64,000 nucleotides of DNA from Ruminococcus sp. (GCA_017480485.1 JAFVAN010000013.1:26406-90405), one strand, 5' to 3'; positions 1 through 9,504 are shown, numbered from the stretch's first letter. The notes: generated from the letters alone by a model not told the origin. A program made the numbers and translations.

Positions 1-648
1 ATTATCTATAAAAGGATAATTTTTACTTGAAATACGACTTAATAAATAGTTCTTTAAGATAGTAAAAAACAGTTGAATTAGCAGATAGCCTATATAATCT
101 TTAAATATTAAAAGATATAGTGTTTGTACTCCATACATTACCAGATGAGCTATCGTTGTTAATATGTTGTCATAATACTGTTTTTGATCAGCAGATAAAA
201 TAATTGTTTTATAACAAAAGAAATATGATGAAGCTGTATTAACAAGATATAAAACATAATAAAGAATCACTTCGTTGTTAGGAACAGAAGTCTTAATTAT
301 AAATTTCATAAATGGAATAATAAGAATACCTATTCCTATTACAGTTAAACCAATTATGTTATATATCCTTTTAAATGAATTTATTAATGTGGCTATTTTT
401 TTTTCATCTTTATCGGCTAAAGCTTGATATAAAGTATAGCTAAAAACATTGTTTATTCCAAGATCGGCCATTGCTAAAACAGAAAGAATATTTGTATAAA
501 GACCATTAATCCCTGTATATTCCGCACCCAATAATTTTACGAATACTGTTCTGGATAAAAAAGCAAATATGAATATGAGTATTTTACTTACTACCCCAGT
601 TAACACATTCTTGGCCGATTTTTCAGTTCTACTACTATTTAAATCCAT
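1..648 (-). CDS. Wzx-type polysaccharide flippase (partial, 3' end outside window)
   Basis: This reading frame is open from the ATG at 648 to the window edge (216 codons, C-terminus missing). The product has repeated long hydrophobic helices and an N-terminal stretch (VSKILIFIFAFLSRTVFVKLLG) followed by GINGLYTNILSVLAMADLG, which is the usual start of MATE/MOP-type Wzx flippases that move undecaprenyl-linked repeat units across the membrane. A GAGAGTG sequence overlaps the stop of the upstream glycosyltransferase gene, 9 bases away, so translation is probably coupled. The gene is very AT-rich, like the other distal genes of this polysaccharide operon. The family assignment is confident; the sugar unit cannot be read from the sequence. 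Confidence 0.85.
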   Translation of the reverse strand, partial: MDLNSSRTEKSAKNVLTGVVSKILIFIFAFLSRTVFVKLLGAEYTGINGLYTNILSVLAMADLGINNVFSYTLYQALADKDEKKIATLINSFKRIYNIIGLTVIGIGILIIPFMKFIIKTSVPNNEVILYYVLYLVNTASSYFFCYKTIILSADQKQYYDNILTTIAHLVMYGVQTLYLLIFKDYIGYLLIQLFFTILKNYLLSRISSKNYPFIDN

Positions 649-657
649 CAGACACTC

Positions 658-1680
658 TCATTTCTCAATTACACTGGTCGCAATTTTCTGATTGAATTTC
701 TTAATAATTTTATTTATTAAATATCCACCCCTGCCATTGAACAAAAGAAGTACCATTCTTTGAATATTTCGCCATAGTTTCCTTATTGGTTTATTGTGTG
801 CCATTATTTTATTTCTTTCGTTTTCGTAATATTTATCTGGAACAACACATATCGGATGTTTTAAGGGAAAGCCTATTTCATATGTTTTCATATTAAACAC
901 TCTTCTTATTCCTTTTGGTAGTAGAGCAATGTTAGAAGAGTGTTCCGAATTATCTGTACAACCTAAATTTGAAATCATATTCTTTGCAGGGATTATTTGT
1001 AATCTATGCTGAGCATATACACCATATTTGATCCAAAATTCTCCACTTGCCGTATGTCCCTGATAATATTTATTGATAGGATAATTTCTCATCCTATCCC
1101 AAACAATTCGATCTTCTTTAGTGACTTGTTTTAATAATTTCATAGAATAACTATCATAATAGTAATCAAATGAATCACGATCCGATAGTACTCTTTTCCA
1201 TGTGGCAACTCCCCATATTGACCCTTCTCCACAAAAGAAATAATCACTCGTACATTTGTCATAGATTCCCAAATGGTTCATTCCGCATATACATTGTATT
1301 CTTGTATCATCTTTATATTTTTCGAGTAATTCAGCACAAAAACGAAAGTATGATACAGAAGGAATAATGTCGTCCTCAAGAAAAATACATCTATCAACAT
1401 TTTCCCAAATCATAGTGGTAATTTTATGACCCATTGTATACAAACCTTGATTGGTATCTTCATATAATCTAAATACTTTACATTTCCAATCTATCCCACT
1501 ATCAATCATTTTGCGATTATTATTAATTGCTTCCCATTCTGCAGGATTCCTTCCACCATCAGATTGGATGAAGAGAATACTCGGCCTTGCTTTTTTTATT
1601 ACTTCAAACTGTTTTCTTTGGCATTCTTCTCTAATCCATATGTTTATTTTAACTGGTACATCAACTAGATAGTCCTTCAT
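658..1680 (-). CDS. glycosyltransferase, GT2/GT13-like fold
   Basis: The 340-residue protein begins with a strand-rich N-terminus (DVPVKINIWIREECQRKQFE) and carries the acidic motif FLEDDIIPS near residue 100, the DXD-type metal/nucleotide-sugar site of GT-A enzymes. The layout resembles the hemolysin-type and N-acetylglucosaminyltransferase-I-like transferases found in capsule loci. No membrane helix is evident, so it should act at the cytoplasmic face on a lipid-linked acceptor. Its start overlaps the end of the upstream polymerase gene by 20 bases. Donor and acceptor sugars are unknown. It is AT-rich, as expected for a variable serotype gene. Confidence 0.75.
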   Translation of the reverse strand: MKDYLVDVPVKINIWIREECQRKQFEVIKKARPSILFIQSDGGRNPAEWEAINNNRKMIDSGIDWKCKVFRLYEDTNQGLYTMGHKITTMIWENVDRCIFLEDDIIPSVSYFRFCAELLEKYKDDTRIQCICGMNHLGIYDKCTSDYFFCGEGSIWGVATWKRVLSDRDSFDYYYDSYSMKLLKQVTKEDRIVWDRMRNYPINKYYQGHTASGEFWIKYGVYAQHRLQIIPAKNMISNLGCTDNSEHSSNIALLPKGIRRVFNMKTYEIGFPLKHPICVVPDKYYENERNKIMAHNKPIRKLWRNIQRMVLLLFNGRGGYLINKIIKKFNQKIATSVIEK

Positions 1681-3001
1681 TGATTTCTCCTTTTACATGC
1701 ATTTGTTTATTTTTTGATACTTTATCGAAATAATGTAAGCCGTAAAATACTACAATAAAAATCAATAATCCTCTGGTGATCTGTGAAGGAGAATAAATGT
1801 ACCATCTAAACGTTGTAGAAGTAACATATATTCCGGCACACCTCCAGAAAGGCTTATTTGAATTGCTTCCCTGTATAATTGATGATATAAGAAAATAAAG
1901 ATAAACTGCCAACAAAAATATTCCAATACAGCCCAAATAAAAATAAAAATAATATGGTAATACCCCACCATAATAGTGTGTATAATACTTTCTTGTTATT
2001 TGAGAAAGATTTGAATCATAAATCGAACCGCCAAATGGTAAATATAATAGGTATCTTGAAAAATAGTAAAATCTATCTGACCAGCTACATAACGATAAAT
2101 AATCAATAAAAGTCATTGATGTATGGTATGCAGAAAATGCAGTATCATTTGTAAATTTACTGTTTATTATTGATTGCCATGTCGACGAAACAGTTTCAGT
2201 ATTTATCGACCACGATCCCCGAAACGAACCGATAATTGACATAGCAAAAAAAGTCAGAAAGCCGCCTATCAATAACCATTTATTGTCTATTTTATCAATG
2301 TAAGCACATAACAGCAAGCATAACAATACTTGTACACCGGTCGCTCTTCCTCCATAGAGAAAATTTAATAAAGCATATGCAAACGATACCCCGGTAAATA
2401 ATAAATGTTTACTTTTCGATGAACCACTATAATAAAAACCCATTATGATGAGTATAATAGCGTATTCAAAGTAAGTGCTTGGAGAGCCTCTGTCTCCCAC
2501 ATGTTCTGGTCTGCCAAAGCCAAAGATCCAAATTAAAACCAGTAAAATAAACAATCCCAATACAATAAGATTATTATTTCCGTTATCATAAATAATAGTA
2601 CAATTTGATCGCATAAAACCCGATCGTTTACTAACAGTATTTATAACAATAAAAAACAGAATGTTAAATATCAAAAGGATCTTAATGCCCTCATTGGCTA
2701 TATGTGATCCGGCATAGCTTGTGAAAATAGTATTTTTTTTCACTGATATATACTCTGCTACACATATACTGTAGTTATAGTATAAAATTATAACAGACAT
2801 CATAAGGGTGTACCAGTTTTTACGGCCCCTATATGCTGTTATACCGCTAAATATAATAACTAACACAGCAGAAATAATATCAAACTTTCCTTCGCTGTTC
2901 AAAAGCGTTATTATTATTGAAATGCATACTAATAAAGCATCAAAAAGAAACACTATAGCTGTATTCTTGCTTATTTTTGAATTATTCACATTACACCTCA
3001 T
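1661..3001 (-). CDS. Wzy-like oligosaccharide repeat-unit polymerase
   Basis: The 446-residue protein is almost entirely hydrophobic, with about ten to twelve predicted membrane helices and a larger extracytoplasmic loop around residues 270-350 (after SIIGSFRGSW). This is the usual topology of O-antigen/capsule polymerases that join lipid-linked repeat units on the outer face. Sequence conservation in this family is poor, so the call rests on topology and on its position between a flippase and glycosyltransferases. A 61-bp gap separates it from the upstream glycosyltransferase. Very AT-rich. Confidence 0.7.
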   Translation of the reverse strand: MRCNVNNSKISKNTAIVFLFDALLVCISIIITLLNSEGKFDIISAVLVIIFSGITAYRGRKNWYTLMMSVIILYYNYSICVAEYISVKKNTIFTSYAGSHIANEGIKILLIFNILFFIVINTVSKRSGFMRSNCTIIYDNGNNNLIVLGLFILLVLIWIFGFGRPEHVGDRGSPSTYFEYAIILIIMGFYYSGSSKSKHLLFTGVSFAYALLNFLYGGRATGVQVLLCLLLCAYIDKIDNKWLLIGGFLTFFAMSIIGSFRGSWSINTETVSSTWQSIINSKFTNDTAFSAYHTSMTFIDYLSLCSWSDRFYYFSRYLLYLPFGGSIYDSNLSQITRKYYTHYYGGVLPYYFYFYLGCIGIFLLAVYLYFLISSIIQGSNSNKPFWRCAGIYVTSTTFRWYIYSPSQITRGLLIFIVVFYGLHYFDKVSKNKQMHVKGEINEGLSS

Positions 3002-3062
3002 AGATTAAGCTTTTCACTAAACTAATAAACTAAATATTCAAATAATAATTAAATATTGTTGG

Positions 3063-4268
3063 CTAATTCATATGTGATGATTTGTAAATAAATAAATAAT
3101 CATTGACCGCCATCGTTTTATCTATTGTGATTCTATCTGCTTTTATATCTATATTGCTCATATGCATATTATTATGATTCATAATCTGCATAAGCACTCC
3201 CCTGTAATCTCCCTTTTCTATTACGCTGCCATAACAAATGGCACTTTCAGGACTGCCACCGGTATCATAAGTGATAACTGGCGTTCCGCAAGCAATAGCT
3301 TCAAGATTAGTTGTAGGATAGTTATCCTCATAAGTCGGATTTACAAACACATGAGCCAAGCTATACAACTCAACGAGTTCTTCTACTGAATCTGTTCTGC
3401 CAATACCGATAATATTCTTTGGAATATCATCAATCTGTTTCTGAGATAATCCAACAAGAACTATCTGATATTCTTTATGATCTATCAGCTTATTCAGTTT
3501 AATAAAATCATCAAGCCCTTTGCGACTATCCCATATAGCAGCAACACCGAGTATCACCTTTTTATCTCCGATATTCAGCTTATCTCTCATATTACTGCTA
3601 TCAACGGGTTTGAAAACACTTGTATCTATCCCATTATGGATAACTGTGACAGGATACTTTGATAAAAACGATTCTTTAACAAGTCCAGCTAACCACTTTG
3701 AAGGCGTTACAATCTGCAGATTTGGAATTTTGGTAAATAATTTTCTTTTCTTCAACCAATTTAACTTACTGTTGTCTGTAAAAGCTATTGGATATTCCTT
3801 TTTATTAGGACAGTTGTGACAGCCTTTTTTCCATCTGGTGCAACCAACTGCATCGCAATACGCCGCATGACCTGTAAAAGCCCAACAATCATGCAGCGTC
3901 CATATTATCTTTTTCCCACAGGTGCGAAGATAGTCAAACAACACCTCTATATTGATGTAATAACCATGTATATTGTGAAGATGAATAACATCAGGATCAT
4001 ACTTCTTGACCCACTCTATAAACTTCTTTGTTGCTCTTTTGCTGCCAAATCCACTTTCATCAAGGAGTCTCGCTCTTACACCATGCAATTTTACATCGAG
4101 GTCTGTGCCAATTCTTACAGCGTATTTCTTGTACTTGTCCGGTACATCTTCTCTGCCATATGCAATTTTTGCTGTATGACCTTGCTCAGTCAACGCATCA
4201 GCAAGATCAGTGCAGATTCTCCCTGTGCTGCGTATGCCGCAAACACTATTTATCATTAAAATTTTCAT
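3063..4268 (-). CDS. glycosyltransferase family 4
   Basis: The 401-residue GT-B protein has an N-terminal acceptor domain (MKILMINSVCGIRSTGRI, VIHLHNIHGYY, WTLHDCWAFTGH) and a C-terminal nucleotide-sugar domain with the EX7E-type motif in VNPTYEDNYPTTNLEAIACG. The cysteine cluster CDAVGCTRWKKGCHNCP near residue 140 is common in capsule GT4 enzymes that follow a TLHD(C/M)W motif. It should transfer a hexose or derivative to the growing undecaprenyl-linked unit. It lies 5 bp downstream of the next GT4 gene, in one operon. Confidence 0.88.
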   Translation of the reverse strand: MKILMINSVCGIRSTGRICTDLADALTEQGHTAKIAYGREDVPDKYKKYAVRIGTDLDVKLHGVRARLLDESGFGSKRATKKFIEWVKKYDPDVIHLHNIHGYYINIEVLFDYLRTCGKKIIWTLHDCWAFTGHAAYCDAVGCTRWKKGCHNCPNKKEYPIAFTDNSKLNWLKKRKLFTKIPNLQIVTPSKWLAGLVKESFLSKYPVTVIHNGIDTSVFKPVDSSNMRDKLNIGDKKVILGVAAIWDSRKGLDDFIKLNKLIDHKEYQIVLVGLSQKQIDDIPKNIIGIGRTDSVEELVELYSLAHVFVNPTYEDNYPTTNLEAIACGTPVITYDTGGSPESAICYGSVIEKGDYRGVLMQIMNHNNMHMSNIDIKADRITIDKTMAVNDYLFIYKSSHMN

Positions 4269-4273
4269 TATCT

Positions 4274-5479
4274 CTAATCCTTGAAATAATACTCTATCTG
4301 TTCCATTATCAAAGCTTTTTCAAAATGCTTACAACAGTATTTTTGTGAGCATTCGCCCATTTCTTCAATTCTAATAGTTTGCATTCTGATAATCTCGTTG
4401 ACCAAATCCTTTGTGTTTCCTAAATCAACACAGAACCCACAATGAGCTTCTTCAATAATCCTCTTTGTCTCCCCACTCGCCGCAGCCACTATCGGCATTC
4501 CGCAAGCCATATAGGATTGTAGCTTAGCCGGAATAGTTTTCTCAAACAAAGGGTCAGCCATAAAGGAGATAAATGCCGCATCGCAAGCTGCCAATAGTTC
4601 TGGAATACGCTCAGGCAGCTGTCTGTCAATCATTACAAACATATCCTGAACATCATTATCAGTAATCTGCTTCAAGAAGTTTTCCTTATCCCTTCCATCG
4701 CCAACAATAACAAATTTCACATTTTCTTTGCCTTTGAGCAGCTTTGCCGCTTTAGGTAGAATATCAAGTCCCTGAGCCTTGCCTATATTGCCCGTAAAAA
4801 TTATCTTAAATGAATCATCATTCGGGATCTCTGGAACAGGTTTTCGCTCAACAGGCTTGTAAAAGTTCTCAGCATACTGAGGGAGATACTTAACTTTTTC
4901 CTTATTCTTTTTAACACGCTTTTGTATCTCCTTGACAAAGCTCGGAGATGTTCCAAAAATGATGTCACAATTCTTGTATATGTAATTCACCATAGCGCCG
5001 ATAGGCTTTAGTACCAACGGGCTGTGGATACCTGTAACGATCTCAACATTCTCAGGCCAGAGATCCTGCACATACAGATAGTGAGGAATCTTTCTCTTTT
5101 TTGCATACCAAACTCCGATAAGAGCCTGTGTCATAGGCGAGACTTCAAATGTAAACACATAATCAGCTTTGATATTTGTTGTTAGCACCCAGAAAAGCCC
5201 AGAAACAACAAATGATATATAATTGAGCGCCAGTCTCACAGAGCCTTGCTTTCTTGCTGTAAGCGGAATACGAATAATGTTTACGCCCTTCCAGCGCTGC
5301 TTTGTTCTCTTGAGCCAGCCGTATCCGTCATAGTATTCACCCTGCGGATAGTTGGGGTAGCCTGTCAGAACAGTGACCTTGTATCCACGCTTGACCCACT
5401 CGGCACACATATCATTTATTCTGAATTGTTCCGGATAAAAGTATTGTGTAACTACAAGAATGTGCTTTTTCTTCATCAC
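4274..5479 (-). CDS. glycosyltransferase family 4, WbuB/WcaI-like
   Basis: The 401-residue protein starts with the signature VVTQYFYPEQFRINDMCAEW and continues with GYPNYPQGEYYDGYG, characteristic of the WbuB/WcaI group of GT4 enzymes, several of which add N-acetyl-L-fucosamine or fucose. The C-terminal donor-binding part contains FTGNIGKAQGLD and a pocket around MADPLFEKTIPAKLQSYMACG. It overlaps the stop of the upstream epimerase gene by one base, so the two are translationally coupled. The WbuB-like group is clear; the exact sugar is inference. Confidence 0.85.
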   Translation of the reverse strand: MMKKKHILVVTQYFYPEQFRINDMCAEWVKRGYKVTVLTGYPNYPQGEYYDGYGWLKRTKQRWKGVNIIRIPLTARKQGSVRLALNYISFVVSGLFWVLTTNIKADYVFTFEVSPMTQALIGVWYAKKRKIPHYLYVQDLWPENVEIVTGIHSPLVLKPIGAMVNYIYKNCDIIFGTSPSFVKEIQKRVKKNKEKVKYLPQYAENFYKPVERKPVPEIPNDDSFKIIFTGNIGKAQGLDILPKAAKLLKGKENVKFVIVGDGRDKENFLKQITDNDVQDMFVMIDRQLPERIPELLAACDAAFISFMADPLFEKTIPAKLQSYMACGMPIVAAASGETKRIIEEAHCGFCVDLGNTKDLVNEIIRMQTIRIEEMGECSQKYCCKHFEKALIMEQIEYYFKD

Positions 5480-6351
5480 TATTCCTCAGTTCGTTTTATG
5501 CTCTCTGTCAGAATGCATACTCTATAATTAGTTTTATAAACACTCAAACTCTTATCATAATAAAGATTCCCAAACGCCTTATCCACGAGCCCAGTAAAAA
5601 GTCCCAGCAGTTTCAGCGCCCACTCAAACCCGTGAATGAGCCTGACCTTCTTGCCGTGAGCCTCTCCGATCATCTTGACCATTTCGGAAGTGTTGCTGTA
5701 CTCCCTGTTCTGCGGCCAGAATGTGCCTTGCTCGTTGTTTTCGATCATCAGGCGAACAAACTCGCAGAGATTCTCAATGTAGAGCATTGAGCGCCTGTTC
5801 TTGACGTAAGGAAAAATCGGCAGCTTCTGCGCCATTTTGGACATCAGCGGATAGTTTCCCTTGCTGCCCTTGCCGTAGATCATTGGAGGACGCAGGATAA
5901 CCACTTTGAAATTATCATCACTAAGCGGTCTCAACCCATTCTCAGCCTGCACCTTACTATCTCCATAGCAATTCGCCGGGCGCACAGGCGTATCCTTGGT
6001 GATCCGTTTGCCCTTGCCGATAGGTGCGCTGTTGCCGTAAACAATTGCACTGCTCATGAAAATGAACTGCTTCACACCATCGGCTTTGGCTTTCTTTGCA
6101 GTTTCAATAGTGAGGTCGGTGTTCACAGCATAGTACAGCTTTTCTTTTTCCTTGCTGATCTTGCCGTTGTCGGAATGAGCGATACCCGCTACATGAAAAA
6201 CGCTGTCATACCCGGAGAAATCCTTCTCTCTCCAAGTCCCGTCGATCATATCCACAGTATCTATCTGATACTCGTCACCGAACTGCGCCATATATTTTTC
6301 AAACGAGGTGCCTATGTAGCTGTTCGCACCCGTTATCAGAATTTTCTTCAT
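5479..6351 (-). CDS. NAD(P)-dependent nucleotide-sugar epimerase/reductase (extended SDR)
   Basis: The 290-residue protein has the Rossmann glycine motif GANSYIG at residues 8-14 and the catalytic YxxxK as YGDSK, with the upstream Ser in FMSSAIVYG. It belongs to the UDP-glucose 4-epimerase/UDP-QuiNAc-reductase-like SDRs that commonly sit beside a WcaJ/PglC-type initiating transferase and a WbuB-like transferase, as here. It probably makes or reduces the UDP-sugar used by the initiating enzyme. Its start overlaps the upstream gene by 4 bases. Confidence 0.85.
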   Translation of the reverse strand: MKKILITGANSYIGTSFEKYMAQFGDEYQIDTVDMIDGTWREKDFSGYDSVFHVAGIAHSDNGKISKEKEKLYYAVNTDLTIETAKKAKADGVKQFIFMSSAIVYGNSAPIGKGKRITKDTPVRPANCYGDSKVQAENGLRPLSDDNFKVVILRPPMIYGKGSKGNYPLMSKMAQKLPIFPYVKNRRSMLYIENLCEFVRLMIENNEQGTFWPQNREYSNTSEMVKMIGEAHGKKVRLIHGFEWALKLLGLFTGLVDKAFGNLYYDKSLSVYKTNYRVCILTESIKRTEE

Positions 6352-7238
6352 TCAGCTGACACCTTTTCTTCCTGCTTGTGTATCTCACCCGTTCCGCCCT
6401 CAACAACACCGTCGCTCTTGAGAACAGCCTTGACCGAATCCACAAACACCTTAATATCCATCTTCAAGCCAGACCAGCTGCTCTTTTTGAGTGCTGCCGC
6501 ATACTCGCCGTCCAGCTTTGCCTTGTCGGGAATTTCAAGCTCGTCTCTGCCGTGCGCCTGTGCAAGTCCTGTCAGACCCGGCTTGATGTCATTAGCTCCG
6601 TACTTATCACGCTCTGCCGTCAGAAAATCCTGATTCCAGAGTGCAGGACGGGGACCGATAACACTCATATCTCCTCTATAAATATTCCATAATTGTCCGA
6701 GCTCGTCTATTGATGTTTTGCGGATAATCGCTCCCACACGGGTTACACCGCCGTTTTTCAACATATGAGTTGGCACATCACTAGGCGTGTTCACAGACAT
6801 AGAGCGCAGCTTGATGACATCAAAATAGCCATTACCTTGTGCGATTCTCTTTTGTTTAAAAAATACCGGCCCTGGGTCATCTATTTTTATCGCAATAGCA
6901 GTAACTGCATAAACAGGAGCAAGTACAACCATGCCTCCAAATGACAAAATAACGTCAAGTGTCCGCTTTATGTATTTATCATATATTGTAGGTGTATAAT
7001 TACTCTCCCCAATGGCTTCAAGATGTCCTCTCATACCGTCCGCATTTTCAGGTTCTTTTTCATTTTCGACGAACTTTACCTTCTTTTTATACATAGGATT
7101 CTGTTCGTTAGTATCATTTTTATATTTATCTTTTTTACGTTGCTTACTAGCAATTATGCTCATAATAGTAAATGTAGCGCCTAGCACAGCACCGCTGCAT
7201 ATAGCTGCTTTTTTTATTTTTGATTTGAAACCAGCCAT
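6348..7238 (-). CDS. undecaprenyl-phosphate sugar phosphotransferase (initiating enzyme)
   Basis: A monotopic phosphoglycosyl transferase of the WcaJ/PglC superfamily. After a short N-terminal membrane segment and a charged linker comes the signature TLDVILSFGGMVVLAPVYA, then DDPGPVFFKQKRI, and the catalytic-core motifs SIDELGQLWNIYRGDMS, IGPRP and KPGLTGLAQ. It should transfer a sugar-phosphate to undecaprenyl phosphate and so start repeat-unit assembly. I chose the ATG at 7238, preceded by GGGTGAT, rather than the GTG three codons upstream. The extra N-terminal helix with a basic linker is longer than in minimal PglC enzymes. Confidence 0.92.
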   Translation of the reverse strand: MAGFKSKIKKAAICSGAVLGATFTIMSIIASKQRKKDKYKNDTNEQNPMYKKKVKFVENEKEPENADGMRGHLEAIGESNYTPTIYDKYIKRTLDVILSFGGMVVLAPVYAVTAIAIKIDDPGPVFFKQKRIAQGNGYFDVIKLRSMSVNTPSDVPTHMLKNGGVTRVGAIIRKTSIDELGQLWNIYRGDMSVIGPRPALWNQDFLTAERDKYGANDIKPGLTGLAQAHGRDELEIPDKAKLDGEYAAALKKSSWSGLKMDIKVFVDSVKAVLKSDGVVEGGTGEIHKQEEKVSAE

Positions 7239-7261
7239 TATTATCACCCATAACTATAAGA

Positions 7262-7750
7262 TTAGAATATTTCTCCGTAGTTCACCTTAGTTCTTGCAGG
7301 AACATTGCTGTTTGACTTAACTGTTGCATTACAATTGATATGACAACCTTCTCCAACAGTCGAGTTATGATTTACAACTGCACCGCTTGAAATAATAGTG
7401 CATCTGCCTATCTTAACGCTGGTACTCACTACCGCCATAGGCTCAATTACACAGCCCTCGGCAATTTTGGCAGACGGACTAACATACGCCCTGCGGCTAA
7501 TGAATGACTCGATCATATATCCGGCAGTTTTCAGCTTATCTGAATAACTCAGTCGAATATCTGCATTGCCAATAGCTACCAAGGCACAGGGATACTCTTT
7601 GAAAAACTTTGGATACTCATCGATTTTTCCTATTGCCTCATCGCTGTTATCATCAAGAAAATCAATTTTATCGTAAATGTTAAGCGCTCTCGCTGATTCC
7701 TTTATCATAGTGCCGTATTGACCGGCACCGATTATCAGTAAATTATCCAT
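7262..7750 (-). CDS. PglD-like sugar O/N-acetyltransferase
   Basis: The 162-residue protein has an N-terminal Rossmann-like UDP-sugar binding motif (LLIIGAGQYG), then left-handed beta-helix hexapeptide repeats from about residue 90 (AKIAEGCVI, VKIGRCTII, STVGEGCHI, ATVKSNSNV). The expected general base His lies in GAVVNHNSTV. PglD-type enzymes acetylate an amino-sugar nucleotide from acetyl-CoA. At about 160 residues it is shorter than the usual 200, missing some C-terminal coils. It lies between the initiating transferase and a small gene whose stop overlaps its start. Confidence 0.85.
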   Translation of the reverse strand: MDNLLIIGAGQYGTMIKESARALNIYDKIDFLDDNSDEAIGKIDEYPKFFKEYPCALVAIGNADIRLSYSDKLKTAGYMIESFISRRAYVSPSAKIAEGCVIEPMAVVSTSVKIGRCTIISSGAVVNHNSTVGEGCHINCNATVKSNSNVPARTKVNYGEIF

Positions 7751-7986
7751 CAGAAAAAGTCCGCCTGTTCCTCGCCGATCCAGTTCACCGTATTCACCTT
7801 ATCATTCTTAACAAGCTGAATAATGATCCTGCTATCCTCTGTAACAATAGACTCAATCACCAACGGCTCATTGAACGAAGCGTCTGCCAGCTTCTCGCCG
7901 TTGGGAAAGACAATTGAGTTCTCTCCAATCTTAATAATAATCGGAGATTTTATCTTTCTCACGAACTGCTCAACTTTATAAGTCAT
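7750..7986 (-). CDS. small protein of unknown function, first gene of the polysaccharide operon
   Basis: A 78-residue protein starting MTYKVEQFVRKIKSPI and ending EEQADFF. I chose the ATG at 7986 (GGTGAGG just upstream). A GTG at 8025 would add 13 residues read from a hairpin-rich leader and is less likely. The sequence looks all-beta (IIIKIGENSIVFPNGEKL, ESIVTEDSRIIIQLV), without membrane segments or a recognised motif. Its stop overlaps the acetyltransferase start. It is the first gene after the operon promoter, so a regulatory or enzyme-assisting role is possible, but this is only inference. Confidence 0.7.
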   Translation of the reverse strand: MTYKVEQFVRKIKSPIIIKIGENSIVFPNGEKLADASFNEPLVIESIVTEDSRIIIQLVKNDKVNTVNWIGEEQADFF

Positions 7987-8139
7987 ACCCTCACCATTTG
8001 GCTTTCTCCAGCCTCCATGCGACACCGAAAGCGGTGCCGTACTTCAGCGGAGGTAAGATTGTTATATCTACTTTCAAGAAAAAGTAAAATTTACAATTAA
8101 AATCACAGTAAATCTTTCATCAATTAAATCAATTCACGA

Positions 8140-8184
8140 TAAAATAGGTTATAATAGTTATCATACCACAAAACACCTATTTTA
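8140..8184. repeat. 10-bp inverted repeat in the capsule operon leader
   Basis: TAAAATAGGT at 8140-8149 is repeated in inverted orientation as ACCTATTTTA at 8175-8184, with a 25-bp AT-rich spacer. It begins within ten bases of the expected transcription start of the capsule promoter, so it could be an operator, a 5' hairpin, or a recombinase-binding site. Which of these applies cannot be decided from sequence alone. Confidence 0.6.
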
Positions 8185-8192
8185 ACTTATTT

Positions 8193-8221
8193 ATTATATC
8201 ACAAACGTTTTGGAGTGTCAA
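8193..8221 (-). promoter_or_regulatory. sigma-A promoter of the polysaccharide operon
   Basis: On the minus strand TTGACA (8221-8216) and TATAAT (8198-8193) are separated by exactly 17 bp, both perfect consensus. It reads leftward into the capsule genes, giving a leader of about 200 nt, and is back-to-back with the recombinase gene at 8320. Confidence 0.9.
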
Positions 8222-8319
8222 GTACCAAGGTTTGAAAAACTACGCAAATCGGCATTTTGGCACATTTTACATCTCTATTCCAACTATTTTTGATTATTTT
8301 ATGAACGGAGGCATTATTT

Positions 8320-9405
8320 ATGGGAAAAATCAACGCTTATCACCGCAGGGATGGCAGGTGGGAGGCACGGGTCTTGCAGGTGATTGACAGCAATTCCAAA
8401 CGTACATACCGTTATTTTTACGGCTCGACAAAGGAAGAAGCCGAACAAAAGGCTATTTCAGTCTGCTTTTTTGAGCTCAATCCATCAACTGTAACGGAAA
8501 TGTCCGTCAAAGAGCTATGCGCGGAATGGTTTTCAATAATCGCCAGCAGAGTGAAGCTCTCGACCCTCGCAAACTACCGTATGAAAGCAGAAAAGCACAT
8601 CCTGCCGGCTTTTGGAGACAAGATGTGCTGCGAGGTATCTTCTAGGTTGGCTCATGCATTTATACAAAACAAGCTTAATTCGGGGCTTTCAGCTCGCTAT
8701 GTTTCGGACATTATGGTGCTGCTGAAGTCAATGTTCAAGTATGCCAAGAGGGAGTATGGCATTGCGTCTCCCTTTGAAGATGTGGTGATGCCGAAATGCA
8801 CCAAGCCAGAGGTACGTCTGCTTACGGCTGATGAGCAGAAAGTGCTGCAGAGCTACATATTACAGCACCCTGCTCCTATCAATATGGGTGTTATCTTTGC
8901 ACAGTCTATGGGGCTTCGTGTGGGCGAGGTCTGCGGTCTGATGTGGCAGGACATCGACATAAAAAAACGTATTCTGACCGTCAATCGGACTGTTCAGAGG
9001 GTGCCTGTTCCTGATGGCAGCACAAAGACCCAAGTGATAATATCGTCACCCAAGAGTGCCAGCTCCGCAAGAGAGATACCCATTCCCGATGATGTTTATG
9101 ACTTGCTCAAAAGCGCCGATATGAAACCCGGTAACTACATTTTAAGCAACAGCACCCAGCCTATCGAGCCTCGCAAGATGCAGTACGCCTTTGCCCGGAT
9201 ACTGAAAAACGCAAAATTGCCGTCAGTCAGATTTCACAGCCTGCGCCATGCCTTCGCTTCTCGGGCAATTGAGGTGGGCTTTGATGTCAAGACCCTTTCG
9301 GAGATATTAGGTCACTCGAAAATTGAACTCACAATGAATCTTTATGTGCATTCCAATCTCGACCGCAAGCGTTCCTGCATGAAGCTGATGAAGTGGTCGG
9401 CTTAA
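8320..9405 (+). CDS. tyrosine site-specific recombinase (copy 1)
   Basis: The 361-residue phage-type integrase has an N-terminal arm-binding region (RRDGRWEARV), a SAM-like core-binding domain (NYRMKAEKHILPAFG, LSARYVSDIM) and a catalytic domain with Arg in GLRVGEVCGLMW, the HxLRH box in FHSLRHAFASRA, a second His in LSEILGHS, and the nucleophile Tyr in LYVHS. An AACGGAGG site precedes the ATG. It is divergent from the capsule promoter and paralogous over nearly its full length to the recombinase at 10168-11250. Both genes end in the same 3' sequence, GTCGGCTTAACGTCA. It could integrate the neighbouring element or invert local DNA; the former is the usual annotation, the latter fits the arrangement. 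Confidence 0.93.
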   Translation: MGKINAYHRRDGRWEARVLQVIDSNSKRTYRYFYGSTKEEAEQKAISVCFFELNPSTVTEMSVKELCAEWFSIIASRVKLSTLANYRMKAEKHILPAFGDKMCCEVSSRLAHAFIQNKLNSGLSARYVSDIMVLLKSMFKYAKREYGIASPFEDVVMPKCTKPEVRLLTADEQKVLQSYILQHPAPINMGVIFAQSMGLRVGEVCGLMWQDIDIKKRILTVNRTVQRVPVPDGSTKTQVIISSPKSASSAREIPIPDDVYDLLKSADMKPGNYILSNSTQPIEPRKMQYAFARILKNAKLPSVRFHSLRHAFASRAIEVGFDVKTLSEILGHSKIELTMNLYVHSNLDRKRSCMKLMKWSA

Positions 9406-9504
9406 CGTCATTTTGCCGTCAGGTGTGGTCAGCGGAAGGCGGGAAAAGCCTGTAATTTCGGGGGTGTTCGAGGTTTTGTTTGTAAATGATTTATTTAACG
9501 ATGA

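Noticed and set aside
8005..8060. Hairpin CGGCACCG/CGGTGTCG in the capsule leader considered as a riboswitch
   Set aside because: A simple 8-bp stem without the conserved core of any riboswitch class I could recognise, and no downstream expression platform.
8320..9500. Inverted repeats flanking recombinase 1 analogous to those of recombinase 2
   Set aside because: I compared 8100-8190 with 9405-9540 and found only 7-bp matches (CTATTAT), which is what chance would give.
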